Shown here piece by piece: positions 1 to 11,289 of a stretch of DNA of 64,000 nucleotides. The stretch is from the NCBI RefSeq assembly GCF_003416885.1, contig NZ_QVPD01000004.1, positions 186,001-250,000 of the forward strand, given 5' to 3'. A program made the position numbers and the translations under genes. This DNA is from Cognatiluteimonas weifangensis (GTDB taxonomy: Bacteria > Pseudomonadota > Gammaproteobacteria > Xanthomonadales > Xanthomonadaceae). A model generated the notes under the pieces. The model saw nothing but the letters and a program-made list of their open reading frames with translations. It was not told where the DNA came from and did no database searches. Each line of letters starts with the position of its first letter. Position 1 is the first letter of the stretch.

Positions 1-252
1 CAATGCCGGGACGTCCTCGACATCGAGGCTGCCAAGCCGGTCGTAGATCCGCTGGTGCAGGGTGTTGTGGGCGATGAAGGCCTTGAACGCGTCGGCGGTG
101 GTGGCGAAGCCGCCGGGTACCGAGACCCCCAACCCGGAGAGCTCGCCGATCATCTCGCCGAGCGAGGAATTCTTGCCGCCCACCTGGGCGAGGTCGGTCA
201 GGCGCAGGTCGTGCAGCCACAGGACATTGCTGATCGAAGCGGGAACGCTCAA
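1..252 (-). CDS. ppsA: phosphoenolpyruvate synthase, N-terminal fragment
   Basis: Only the first 84 codons lie in the window; the gene continues beyond base 1. The translation carries the conserved PpsA opening [12 protein letters not shown] followed by [15 protein letters not shown], part of the ATP-grasp nucleotide-binding domain. The enzyme makes phosphoenolpyruvate from pyruvate and ATP in gluconeogenesis. No ATG lies upstream in frame, so I chose the TTG at 252, which has a GGAG ribosome-binding site 7 nt before it. It is divergent from ppsR, whose product controls PpsA by phosphorylation. The 134-bp gap between the two start codons must hold both promoters. Confidence 0.93.
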   Translation of the reverse strand, partial: MSVPASISNVLWLHDLRLTDLAQVGGKNSSLGEMIGELSGLGVSVPGGFATTADAFKAFIAHNTLHQRIYDRLGSLDVEDVPAL

Positions 253-386
253 GGCGGAACTCCAGGGGGTCGAATCCAGGGGGGGCGAAGCGGGATTTGC
301 GGGGGAAGGCCGGACAATTGCCCGGTCCAGCGGCTATTTTAGCAACCCGATCCGCCGCGGCGCTCGCCGCCCGCCCTGGAGCCCCC

Positions 387-1208
387 ATGTCCAACCTGCG
401 CCCGGTGTTCTACGTCTCCGACGGCACCGGCATCACCGCCGAGACCATCGGCCACAGCCTGCTGACCCAGTTCGCCAACATCCGCTTCGTCACCGACCGT
501 ATCCCGTTCGTGGACACGCTGGAGAAGGCGCAGGTCGCGGCCATGGAAATCCGCCGCGCCGGCGAGCAGTCCGGCTACCGCCCGGTGGTGGTGAATTCCT
601 GCGTCGATCCGGCGCTCAACGCCGTGCTGGCCGAAAGCGGCGCGCTGATGCTGGACGTGTTCGCGCCGTTCATCGAGCCGCTGGAGCGCGAGCTGGGCAT
701 GCAGCGCCAGTCGCAGGTCGGACGTGCCCACGGCATGGTCGATTTCGACAGCTATCACCGCCGCATCAACGCCATGAACTACGCGCTGGCGCACGACGAC
801 GGGGTCAGCATGGACTACAGCGAGGCCGACGTGATCCTGGTCGGGGTGTCGCGCGCCGGCAAGACCCCGACCTGCGTCTACCTGGCGCTGCATCACGGCG
901 TGCGCGCGGCCAACTATCCGCTGACCGAGGAGGACCTGGATTCCGACCGCCTGCCGGCCAAGCTGCGGCCGTATCGCAGCAAGCTGTTCGGCCTCACCAT
1001 CGACCCGGTGCGGCTGCAGCAGATCCGCCAGGAGCGGCGCCCCAATTCGCGCTATGCGCAGCTGGATACCTGCAAGCACGAGGTGGTCGCGGCCGAGGCG
1101 CTGCTGCGCGCCGAAGGCATCCAGATGCTGAGCACCACGCACGCCTCGATCGAGGAAATCGCCAGCCGCATCCTGGAAGTGCTGGGGCTCGGCCGGGAGA
1201 TGTTCTGA
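387..1208 (+). CDS. ppsR: PEP synthase regulatory protein (PpsR, DUF299)
   Basis: This 273-residue protein belongs to the DUF299/PPSR family of bifunctional serine/threonine kinase and phosphorylase enzymes. Known family members inactivate PpsA with ADP-dependent phosphorylation and reactivate it with Pi-dependent dephosphorylation. Visible landmarks are the N-terminal [15 protein letters not shown] and the P-loop-like [15 protein letters not shown] at about residues 151-165. I chose the ATG at 387 because GGAG lies just upstream and the conserved N terminus starts there; a longer in-frame extension to 297 has no homology that I recognise. Divergence from ppsA supports the assignment. Confidence 0.95.
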   Translation: MSNLRPVFYVSDGTGITAETIGHSLLTQFANIRFVTDRIPFVDTLEKAQVAAMEIRRAGEQSGYRPVVVNSCVDPALNAVLAESGALMLDVFAPFIEPLERELGMQRQSQVGRAHGMVDFDSYHRRINAMNYALAHDDGVSMDYSEADVILVGVSRAGKTPTCVYLALHHGVRAANYPLTEEDLDSDRLPAKLRPYRSKLFGLTIDPVRLQQIRQERRPNSRYAQLDTCKHEVVAAEALLRAEGIQMLSTTHASIEEIASRILEVLGLGREMF

Positions 1209-1327
1209 GCCGCGTTGCGGCCGCGATTGCGGCGCGAAAATCGACTCCACGCAGATCGCCACCGTAGGCCGGCACGCGCGATCCGTCAATGCTGCCGGGG
1301 CCGGATTTTCGCGTGTAGGATCGGGCC

Positions 1328-1819
1328 ATGGCTCCGGTGCTTTCCCGCGTTGCGCGCATCCCCACGATCGGCCGTTTCGGCTGGCTGATGGGGCTGTATG
1401 CGGAGAACCACGACCTGCTGGTGCGCCTGTTCGAGCCGGGCGATCTGGCGCCGGGACATTATTTCTCGCGGATCGGCGACGGCCTCGACCTGCGCCTGGA
1501 CGTGCTCGCGCAGCACGCCTACACCAGCGAGCTGCGCCTGACCTACGCATTGCGCGACCCGGTCACCGGCGAACCGGACCCGTCCGCCTACCTGCGCCTG
1601 TACCGCGACGCGCGCCAGGTCGAGGCGACCCACTGCTACGTCGGCCGCCGCTGGCAGGATGTGCTCGGCATGTTCCCGCCGCCGGCGCGGGTGCTGGACC
1701 ACCGCCTGCGCATGAACACCTTCCTCGGCAAATGGCTGCGCTATCTGGCCGAAGGCGGCCACGGCGTGGCCACCCTGCAAAAAGCGACGGGCCCGACCTT
1801 GGTCGAGCCCGTTGCCTGA
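1328..1819 (+). CDS. DUF1249 (YqiB-like) protein
   Basis: The 163-residue soluble protein matches the DUF1249/YqiB family, which has no established activity. Recognisable features are an N-terminal LYAENHDLLVRLF segment and a Tyr/Asp-rich central region (SAYLRLYRDARQVE, then FLGKWLRYL). A TAGGAT box at 1316-1321 lies so close to the ATG that the message could be leaderless or nearly so; no Shine-Dalgarno is visible. Its last dozen codons overlap the intrinsic terminator of the convergent tRNA genes, so the extreme C terminus (ATGPTLVEPVA) is probably shaped by that hairpin rather than by protein function. Confidence 0.85.
   Translation: MAPVLSRVARIPTIGRFGWLMGLYAENHDLLVRLFEPGDLAPGHYFSRIGDGLDLRLDVLAQHAYTSELRLTYALRDPVTGEPDPSAYLRLYRDARQVEATHCYVGRRWQDVLGMFPPPARVLDHRLRMNTFLGKWLRYLAEGGHGVATLQKATGPTLVEPVA
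1777..1812 (-). terminator. intrinsic terminator of the tRNA-Ala/tRNA-Glu unit
   Basis: A near-perfect inverted repeat (ACGGGCCCGACC against GGTCGAGCCCGT, 1787-1812) is followed on the minus strand by CGCTTTTTGC. It lies 14 nt past the CCA end of tRNA-Glu. It also lies inside the 3' end of the convergent DUF1249 gene. Confidence 0.8.
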
Positions 1820-1826
1820 TTGCGGA

Positions 1827-1902
1827 TGGCGTCCCCACGGGGATTCGAACCCCGGTGTCCACCGTGAAAGGGTGGTGTCCTAGGCCTCTAGACGATGGGG
1901 AC
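1827..1902 (-). tRNA. tRNA-Glu (TTC)
   Basis: A 76-nt cloverleaf with a GTCCCC/GGGGAC acceptor stem, an anticodon loop reading CTTTCAC (anticodon TTC), the T-arm GGGGTTCGAATCCCC and an encoded 3' CCA. It is transcribed after tRNA-Ala, 27 nt downstream, most likely as one precursor. Confidence 0.97.
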
Positions 1903-1929
1903 GGATTCCGGTGACGCGGTCCGGCGGAT

Positions 1930-2005
<76 letters not shown>

Positions 2006-2024
2006 ACGCGCTGGAAAGCGGCGC

Positions 2025-2054
2025 AGTCTATCCGGCACGCCCGCGGTGCGTCAA
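2025..2054 (-). promoter_or_regulatory. sigma70-type promoter of the tRNA unit
   Basis: On the minus strand TTGACG (2054-2049) and TAGACT (2030-2025) are separated by 18 bp. The predicted start lies about 12 nt before tRNA-Ala. This is one of the best consensus promoters in the window. Confidence 0.75.
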
Positions 2055-2312
2055 GCAGCGCGGGGGCAAGAGTCGCGGCAGACTGTCGTTCAGCATCGGC
2101 ACCGACTGCGCGACGGCAGGACACGCACCGCCTCGAGCAGCAGTTCGGCGGCCTGCGCACGGTCGCGACCAGCGCGCAATCCGCCGATGCGCCCGTGCCG
2201 CCTGTAGTTGTGCCTCCGGCTCCTTCGGCTTGAACGGCTTGACCATTCATCACGTGCCCGCCAAGCTGAGTGACGGCTGCGCCGCGCGCGCCGATGCCGA
2301 TGGGATCGCCCG

Positions 2313-4307
2313 ATGCCGCTGCGCCCGCTTGCCCCGCGCTACCGCCCGCTGGCCTGGCTGTCGGCGGTATTCCTCGCAGTCTCCGCACTCACCCGACTGG
2401 CGCTGCTGCTGCGGGCAGGCGCCGGGGTGCCGCCGACCCCTGGCCACTGGCTGGCCGTGTTCGGCATCGGCCTGGGCTACGACCTGCTGACCTTCGTCTA
2501 TTTCGCCTGGCCGCTGGTGCTGCTGCTGTGGCTGCTGCCGCGGCGCTGGTTCGCCGCCCCCCTCGGGCGCTGGTCGGTGGCGCTGCTGGGCGGGCTGCTG
2601 GTGGCTGGCTGCCTGTTCATCGCGGTTGCGGAATGGACGTTCTGGGAGGAATTCCAGACCCGTTTCAACTTCATCGCCGTCGACTACCTCGTCTACACCA
2701 CCGAGGTGATCGGCAACATCCGCGAGTCCTACCCGGTGCCGGCGATCCTGACAGCGCTGTTCGTGGCGACTTGCATCGCATGCTGGCGAGGACGGCGCTG
2801 GCTGCTGCCGCAGGCGGACGACAACATGCGCTTCGGCCGCCGCGGACTGGTCACGCTGGCCTGGCTGGCCGCCACCGTGCTCGGCACCGCGCTGGTCGAT
2901 GCCGACATGAAGAACCGCTCCGACAACGAATACGTGAATGCGCTCGCCGGCAACGGCATCTACCAGTTCTTCGCTGCTTATCGCAGCGCCAGCATCGATT
3001 ACGCACGGTTCTACCGCAGCCAGCCCAGCCGCGAGGCGTTCGAAGGGCTGCACACGCAGCTGCAGTCGCCGGACAGTACGTTTCTCAGCGACAACCCCTA
3101 CGACGTCACCCGCCGGATCCACGCCCATCGCCCGCTGCGCCGGCTCAACGTGGTGCTGGTCAGCGTCGAGAGCCTGTCGGCGAGCTTCTCGAAAGGTTTC
3201 GGCGGCAATCTCGACCTGACGCCGCGGCTGGATGCCCTGGGTCGGCAAAGCCTGGTGTTCGACAATCTCTACGCCACCGGCACCCGCACCGTGCGCGGGC
3301 TGGAAGCGCTGTCGCTGTCGGTGCCGCCGACACCGGGCGAATCGATCGTCAAGCGGCCGCACAACGAGGATCTGTTCAGCCTGGCCAGCGTGTTCAATCG
3401 CCAGGGCTACGTGTCGGAGTTCCTGTACGGCGGCTACGGCGCGTTCGACAACATGAATTACTTCTTCGCCCACAACGGCTACCAAGTCCGGGACCGCGAA
3501 AGCATCCCGGATGAAAACATCCATCACGCCAATATCTGGGGCGTGGCCGACGAGGACCTGTACACGCTGGCGCTGGCGGAGTTCGATCGCCTGCAGGCGG
3601 GCGGCCAGCCGTTCTTCGCCCACATCATGACCACCTCCAACCATCGTCCCTACACGTTCCCGCAGGGGAGTGTGGATTACCCGCAGGGCCAGCGCGCCAG
3701 CGCGGTGGCCTACACCGACTGGGCGCTCGGCGATTTCATTGAGCGCGCGCGCCGCAAGCCTTGGTTCACCGACACCGTGTTCGTGATCACCGCCGACCAC
3801 TGCGCGTCCAGCGGCGGGATCGCCACGCTGCCGACGTTCCGCTACCACATCCCGCTGTGGATCTACTCGCCGGCGCACATCGCGCCGGCGCATGTGGCGC
3901 GGATGCTGAGCCAGATCGATATCCCGCCGACGGTCCTCGGGCTGCTGGGCTTCGACTACCCCAGCCGTTTCTACGGCCAGGACGTGTTCGCGCTGGAGCC
4001 CGGGCGCGAGCGCGCCTTCATCGGCAACTACCAGCAGTTGGGTTACCTCAGGCGCGACCGGCTGCTGGAACTGGGCCCGAACCGTGCGGTGCGCGAAGTC
4101 CTACCGGACTACACCGACGACCGCGCCCAGCCCGCGGTTGCGGTCGATGCCGCGCTGGAGGCCGAAGCCGTGCGTTACTACGAGACCGCGAGTTTCCGTT
4201 TCGCGCACGGGTTGATGGGCGCGGACACCGCCGACCGCGTGGCCACGACCCTGCTGGCGCGCGGCGAGGCCGAGGCGGCCGTCGCCGCACACGGCAGCTC
4301 GCGCTGA
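2313..4307 (+). CDS. LTA synthase family membrane sulfatase / phosphoglycerol transferase
   Basis: This 664-residue protein has an N-terminal block of about five membrane segments (roughly residues 12-200) and a C-terminal extracytoplasmic alkaline-phosphatase-fold domain. The metal-site pattern of LtaS/OpgB enzymes is visible: SVESLSASF (Glu ligand), TGTRTVRGLEAL (Thr nucleophile) and ITADHCASSGG (Asp-His). Gram-negative relatives transfer phosphoglycerol or similar head groups to periplasmic glycans or lipids; the substrate here cannot be read from sequence. It ends 12 bp before the convergent copA. The 258 bp upstream (2055-2312) hold no other gene that I can support. Confidence 0.85.
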   Translation: MPLRPLAPRYRPLAWLSAVFLAVSALTRLALLLRAGAGVPPTPGHWLAVFGIGLGYDLLTFVYFAWPLVLLLWLLPRRWFAAPLGRWSVALLGGLLVAGCLFIAVAEWTFWEEFQTRFNFIAVDYLVYTTEVIGNIRESYPVPAILTALFVATCIACWRGRRWLLPQADDNMRFGRRGLVTLAWLAATVLGTALVDADMKNRSDNEYVNALAGNGIYQFFAAYRSASIDYARFYRSQPSREAFEGLHTQLQSPDSTFLSDNPYDVTRRIHAHRPLRRLNVVLVSVESLSASFSKGFGGNLDLTPRLDALGRQSLVFDNLYATGTRTVRGLEALSLSVPPTPGESIVKRPHNEDLFSLASVFNRQGYVSEFLYGGYGAFDNMNYFFAHNGYQVRDRESIPDENIHHANIWGVADEDLYTLALAEFDRLQAGGQPFFAHIMTTSNHRPYTFPQGSVDYPQGQRASAVAYTDWALGDFIERARRKPWFTDTVFVITADHCASSGGIATLPTFRYHIPLWIYSPAHIAPAHVARMLSQIDIPPTVLGLLGFDYPSRFYGQDVFALEPGRERAFIGNYQQLGYLRRDRLLELGPNRAVREVLPDYTDDRAQPAVAVDAALEAEAVRYYETASFRFAHGLMGADTADRVATTLLARGEAEAAVAAHGSSR

Positions 4308-4319
4308 GCGAGTCGCCGG

Positions 4320-6739
<2,420 letters not shown>

Positions 6740-6743
<4 letters not shown>

Positions 6744-7144
6744 GTCGGCTCCGATTCCGTGTCCAGCGCGTGCAGGATCGGGCACTGCGCCAGGGCGCCG
6801 TGCCCGGGGCAGGACGCGATCAGGGTGCGCAGCCCGTCGCGGATGCGCGTGAGCTCCTGCAGCCGGCGTTCGACGTCGGCCAGCTTGTCGGCTGCGGCCG
6901 CCTTCAGGCCGCCCATGTCGTCCTGGCGGCGATCCGACAGCGCCAGCAACCCGCGAATCTCTTCCAGGGTGAAGCCGAGCGCCTTGGCTCGGCGCACGAA
7001 ACGCAGGCGCGCGACATCGGCCACGGCGTAGCTGCGGTAACCGGAGGCGCGCCGCAGCGGCGGCGGCAGCAGGCCTTGTCGCTCGTAGAAGCGCACGGTG
7101 TCGACGGCGACGCCAGTGCGTTGGGCCAATTCACCGATTCGCAT
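6740..7144 (-). CDS. MerR-family heavy-metal-responsive regulator (CueR-like)
   Basis: A 134-residue MerR-family activator. The winged helix-turn-helix is at the start ([26 protein letters not shown]), followed by the RR(A)SGYR wing, a dimerisation helix and a metal-binding C terminus with two cysteines ([12 protein letters not shown]). The cysteines are eight residues apart rather than the seven of E. coli CueR, so copper/silver is inferred mainly from the neighbour. It overlaps copA by ATGA, and its promoter has the stretched spacer and dyad of MerR targets. One regulated merR-copA transcript is therefore likely. Confidence 0.9.
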
Positions 7145-7178
7145 GGGGTTCCTCGTGGCGTTCGCGCGGATGGGCGAC

Positions 7179-7210
7179 AGCCTACAGCCTGGACCTTGAT
7201 CCAGAGTCAA
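7179..7210 (-). promoter_or_regulatory. MerR-type promoter/operator of merR-copA
   Basis: On the minus strand TTGACT (7210-7205) and TAGGCT (7184-7179) are 20 bp apart, longer than the normal 17. The spacer contains the dyad CTGGATCAAGGTCCAG. A long spacer with a central dyad is the hallmark of promoters that MerR-family proteins underwind. Start of merR is 34 nt downstream. Confidence 0.8.
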
Positions 7211-7275
7211 GCATCCTGGCTGGCGTAACGCTTCGGGCCACGAGCGGAACGCCGCGGACGACTTTGGCCGGCCCG

Positions 7276-7905
7276 TCAATGCCGGGCGAACGCCGTGACG
7301 GTGCCGTCGCGGGCGACCAGTTCGACCGTGTACGGCTCGCTCCGGCCGTCGGGCAGCTCCATCCCGGGCGAGCCGATCGGCATGCCCGGCAACACCAGCC
7401 CCCGGGCCTGCGGGCGCTGCGCGAGCAGCCGCTTCACGTCGGCGGCCGGGACGTGGCCCTCGACCAGATAACCGTCGATTTCGGCGGTGTGGCAGGAGCC
7501 CTTGCCGTAGGGCACGCCCAGCCGCCGCTTGACCGGCTCGAGATTGTCCGCGTCGTGCACCTCGACCGTGAAGCCGGCCTGGCGCATGTGCTCCACCCAC
7601 GCCCCGCAGCAGCCGCAGGTGGGCGTCTTGTGGACGACCAGCAGGGGCAGCGCGGCCGGCGACGCGGGCAGGGCAGGCGCGGTCGCGGGGGGCGCCACCG
7701 CTGTCGCGGTTGCCACCGCCGGCGCGTCCGCGGATGTCGGTGCGGGTGCCGCCGGAAACATCGGCGTCGAGGTCGTGGCAGGTGCCGGTGCAGGCGCGGT
7801 GGTAGCGGCCGGCACCGTAATGGCCCCGCGCTCCGCATCCGGCGCGCAGGCGGTCGGAGCGAGGGCGATTGCCGCGGACAGGAGCAGGGCAGGGCGGATG
7901 TTCAT
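7276..7905 (-). CDS. DUF411 (CopG-like) periplasmic copper protein
   Basis: A 209-residue exported protein. A signal peptide (MNIRPALLLSAAIALAPTAC) ends at Cys20, which may be lipidated although Pro at -3 is not a good lipobox. Next comes a low-complexity Ala/Pro/Thr linker to about residue 85, then the DUF411 domain with a CxCC motif (KTPTCGCCGAW, Cys97/99/100) and GSCHTAEIDGYLVEGHVP. DUF411 proteins such as CopG bind copper clusters in the periplasm. The start at 7905 has AAGGAGAG upstream. An in-frame open extension to 8136 overlaps the cusA stop, but the signal peptide argues for the internal start. Confidence 0.88.
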   Translation of the reverse strand: MNIRPALLLSAAIALAPTACAPDAERGAITVPAATTAPAPAPATTSTPMFPAAPAPTSADAPAVATATAVAPPATAPALPASPAALPLLVVHKTPTCGCCGAWVEHMRQAGFTVEVHDADNLEPVKRRLGVPYGKGSCHTAEIDGYLVEGHVPAADVKRLLAQRPQARGLVLPGMPIGSPGMELPDGRSEPYTVELVARDGTVTAFARH

Positions 7906-8132
7906 GGATCTCTCCTTCTTGGAAACAAGGGACGTTGTCATCGAATGCGGGGTCGGGCGCCCCCGGGGTTTCGGCGCCCTGGCGGCGTCGCGCGCCGGGC
8001 CGCCGGACGTCGGTACCGCCGCGAGTTCCGGCGACAACGTGGCGGGATGGCCGATGCCGGCGCGCAAGCGCGGACCTTGCGGCAGGTCGCCTGGGGGCGC
8101 CATCCGGGCCACCGCAGGGTCGGAACCCGGCG

Positions 8133-11100
8133 TCATGGCTGCCCCGCGGAACCGGGCGGCTGCGGCCGCAACCGCCCGCGTGCCAGCGTGCGCCGCTTCA
8201 CCAGCGCGTACAGCGCGGGAATCACGACCAGCGTCAGCAGCGTCGACGACACCATGCCGCCCACCATCGGCGCGGCGATCCGGCGCATCACTTCCGAGCC
8301 GGCGCCGGTGCTCCACATGATCGGCAGCAGGCCGGCCATGATCGCGACCACGGTCATCATCTTCGGCCGCACGCGCTCCACCGCACCCTCGACGATGGCC
8401 TCGTGCAGGTCGCGGTCGGTCAGCGCCGCGCCTTCCGCCTGCCGTTGTGCGGCCCGCGCCTGCAGCGCGTGGTCGAGGTAGATCAGCATCACCACACCCG
8501 TTTCCGCGGCGACGCCGGCGAGGGCGATGAAGCCGACCGCGACCGCGACGCTGAGGTTGTAGTCCAGCAGCCACAGCAGCCAGGCGCCACCGACCAGGGC
8601 GAACGGCACCGACAGCATCACGATCAGCGATTCGGTCACCCGGCGGAAGTTCAGGTACAGCAGCAGGAAGATGATCGCCAGCGTCACCGGGACGACGATC
8701 CGCATCTTCGCCGCCGCCCGCTGCATGTATTCGTACTGGCCGCTCCAGGTGGCGTAGGTGCTGGCCGGGAAGGCGACCTCGTGCGCGACCGCCTGCTGCG
8801 CCTGGTGCACGTAGCGGCCGAGGTCGCCCTCGCGGGTATCGACGTAGATGTAGGCCGAGAGCATCGCATTCTCGGTGCGAATGCTCGGCGCGCCCTTGCG
8901 TACCTGCACGCGGGCCAGTTCGCCCAGCGGCACCTGCGCGCCGTCCGGGGTCGCCACCAGCACCTGGGCGGCGATGCGCTGCGGGTCGTCGCGCAGCTCG
9001 CGCGGGTAGCGGACGATGACGCCGAAGCGCTCGCGGCCTTCGACCATCGTCGTCACCGTTTCGCCGCCCAGCGCCATGGCAACCACGTCCTGCAGTTCGC
9101 CGGCCGGAATGCCGTACTGCGCCAGACCCTCGAGGTCCGGGTCGATGTCGAGGTAGTAGCCGCCGGTCAGCCGCTCGGCGTAGGCGCTGGAGGTGCCCGG
9201 CACCTTGCGGACCACCGCCTCGATCTGCCGTGCCAGGTCCTCCATCTGCTGCAGGTCGCGGCCGAAGACCTTGATTCCCACCGGCGTGCGGATGCCGGTC
9301 GCGAGCATGTCGGTGCGCGCCTTGATCGGCATCGTCCAGGAATTGGCGACACCCGGGAACTGCAGGGCCGCGTCCATCTCGGCGATCAGCTTGTCGACGG
9401 TCATGCCCTTGCGCCATTGGTCCTCCGGCTTGAGGTTGATGACGGTCTCGAACATCTCCAGCGGCGCGGGATCGGTCGCGGTCGCGGCGCGGCCGGCCTT
9501 GCCGAACACCGATGCCACCTCCGGGAAGCCCTTGATGATCCGGTCCTGCTGCTGCAGCAGCGCCGAGGCCCGGGTCACCGACATGCCGGGTAGCGACGCC
9601 GGCATGTACAGCAGCGTCCCCTCGTTGAGCGTGGGCATGAACTCGCTGCCCAGGCGCGCGGCCGGCCAGACGCTCGCCAGCAGCGCCAGCAGCGCGATCG
9701 CGAGGGTAGCGGGCTTGTGCCGCAGCACCACGTCGATCACCGGGCGATAGACCGCGATCAGGAAGCGGTTTACCGGATTCTGTTGCTCGGGAACGAGCTT
9801 GCCGCGCACGAACAGCAGCATCAGCACCGGCACCAGCGTGACCGACAGCAGCGCCGCACCCGCCATGGCGAAGGTCTTGGTGAACGCCAGCGGCTTGAAC
9901 ATCCGCCCCTCCTGCGCCTCCAGCGCGAACACCGGCAGGAACGAGACGGTGATGATCATCAGGCTGAAGAACAGCGCAGGACCGACCTCGCGGCAGGCGT
10001 CGACGATCAGCTGCGCGCGGCTGCGCGAGCCGTCGTCGCGTTCGATGTGCTTGTGCGCGTTCTCGACCATCACGATCGCCGCGTCCACCATCGCGCCGAT
10101 CGCGATCGCGATCCCGCCCAGGCTCATGATGTTGGAATTCATGCCGAGCAGACGCATGGCGATGAAGGCGATCAGCACGCCGAGCGGCAGCATCACGATC
10201 GCCACCAGCGCGCTGCGCGCGTGGAACAGGAACACCAGGCACACCAGGGCGACGATCAGGCTCTCCTCGAGCAGCGTCGTGCGCAGCGTCCCGATGGCGC
10301 GCTGGATCAGGTCGGAGCGGTCGTAGACCGCCTGGATGCTCACGCCTTCCGGCAGGCCGCGCGAGATCTCGGCGATCCTGTCCTTCAGCCCGCGGATCAC
10401 TGCCAGCGCGTTCTCGCCGTAACGGGCGACGGCGATGCCGGCGACCACGTCGCCTTCGCCATCGAGATCGGCCAGGCCGCGGCGTTCGTCCGGCACCAGC
10501 TCGACCCGGGCGACGTCGCCGATGCGCACTGAAGCGCCGTCCTCGGCGCGCAGGACGAGGTTTTCGATGTCGCCGGTGCCGCGCAGGTAGCCGCGCCCGC
10601 GCAGCATGTACTCGGTCTCGGCCATCTCGATCACGCGGCCGCCGACGTCGCGGTTGCTGCCGGCGACGACTTCGGACACGCGGCGCAGCGGGATGCCGTA
10701 CTCGCGCAGCCGCACCGGATCGACCGTGACCGAATACTGGCGCACGAACCCGCCGACGCTGGCGACCTCGGCAACGCCGGGCGCGGTGGTGAGCTGGTAG
10801 CGCACGAACCAGTCCTGCAGCGCGCGCAACTCGTCCAGCGAATGCCGGCCGCTTTGCAGCACGTACTGGTAGACCCAGCCCACGCCGGTGGCGTCGGGCC
10901 CGAGCGTCGGCGCGATCCCGGCCGGCAGGTTCTTCGAGGCGACGCTGAGGTTCTCCAGCACCCGCGACCGCGCCCAGTACAGGTCGGTGCCGTCCTCGAA
11001 GATCACGTACACGAACGAGGCGCCGAAAAACGAGAAGCCGCGGACGACCTTCGACCTGGGCACCGTCAGCAGCGCGCTGGCGAGCGGGTAGGTGACCTGG

Positions 11101-11288
11101 TCCTCGACCACCTGCGGCGCCTGGCCGGGCACTTCGGTGAAGACGATGACCTGCACGTCGGACAGGTCGGGCTGCGCGTCCAGCGGCGTGTGCAGCACCG
11201 CGTAGATGCCGCCGGCGACCACGGCCAGCGCCAGCACCAGCACCAGGAAAACATTGCGCGCCGACCACTGGATGAGGCGGGCAAGCAT
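8133..11288 (-). CDS. cusA: CusA-type RND Cu(I)/Ag(I) efflux pump
   Basis: A 1051-residue heavy-metal-efflux RND transporter with the expected 12 membrane helices and two large periplasmic loops. The three methionines that bind Cu/Ag in E. coli CusA (573, 623, 672) are present in matching contexts: LLYMPASLPG, APLEMFET and RTDMLATG. This points to copper/silver rather than zinc or cobalt. It forms the inner-membrane part of a tripartite CusCBA pump. The ATG at 11288 lies one nucleotide after the cusB stop. Confidence 0.95.
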   Translation of the reverse strand: MLARLIQWSARNVFLVLVLALAVVAGGIYAVLHTPLDAQPDLSDVQVIVFTEVPGQAPQVVEDQVTYPLASALLTVPRSKVVRGFSFFGASFVYVIFEDGTDLYWARSRVLENLSVASKNLPAGIAPTLGPDATGVGWVYQYVLQSGRHSLDELRALQDWFVRYQLTTAPGVAEVASVGGFVRQYSVTVDPVRLREYGIPLRRVSEVVAGSNRDVGGRVIEMAETEYMLRGRGYLRGTGDIENLVLRAEDGASVRIGDVARVELVPDERRGLADLDGEGDVVAGIAVARYGENALAVIRGLKDRIAEISRGLPEGVSIQAVYDRSDLIQRAIGTLRTTLLEESLIVALVCLVFLFHARSALVAIVMLPLGVLIAFIAMRLLGMNSNIMSLGGIAIAIGAMVDAAIVMVENAHKHIERDDGSRSRAQLIVDACREVGPALFFSLMIITVSFLPVFALEAQEGRMFKPLAFTKTFAMAGAALLSVTLVPVLMLLFVRGKLVPEQQNPVNRFLIAVYRPVIDVVLRHKPATLAIALLALLASVWPAARLGSEFMPTLNEGTLLYMPASLPGMSVTRASALLQQQDRIIKGFPEVASVFGKAGRAATATDPAPLEMFETVINLKPEDQWRKGMTVDKLIAEMDAALQFPGVANSWTMPIKARTDMLATGIRTPVGIKVFGRDLQQMEDLARQIEAVVRKVPGTSSAYAERLTGGYYLDIDPDLEGLAQYGIPAGELQDVVAMALGGETVTTMVEGRERFGVIVRYPRELRDDPQRIAAQVLVATPDGAQVPLGELARVQVRKGAPSIRTENAMLSAYIYVDTREGDLGRYVHQAQQAVAHEVAFPASTYATWSGQYEYMQRAAAKMRIVVPVTLAIIFLLLYLNFRRVTESLIVMLSVPFALVGGAWLLWLLDYNLSVAVAVGFIALAGVAAETGVVMLIYLDHALQARAAQRQAEGAALTDRDLHEAIVEGAVERVRPKMMTVVAIMAGLLPIMWSTGAGSEVMRRIAAPMVGGMVSSTLLTLVVIPALYALVKRRTLARGRLRPQPPGSAGQP

Positions 11289-11289
11289 G

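Noticed and set aside
7196..7210. TTGATCCAGAGTCAA read as another FNR-type box
   Set aside because: The half-sites are five, not four, bases apart, and the bases belong to the -35 and dyad of the MerR-type promoter.
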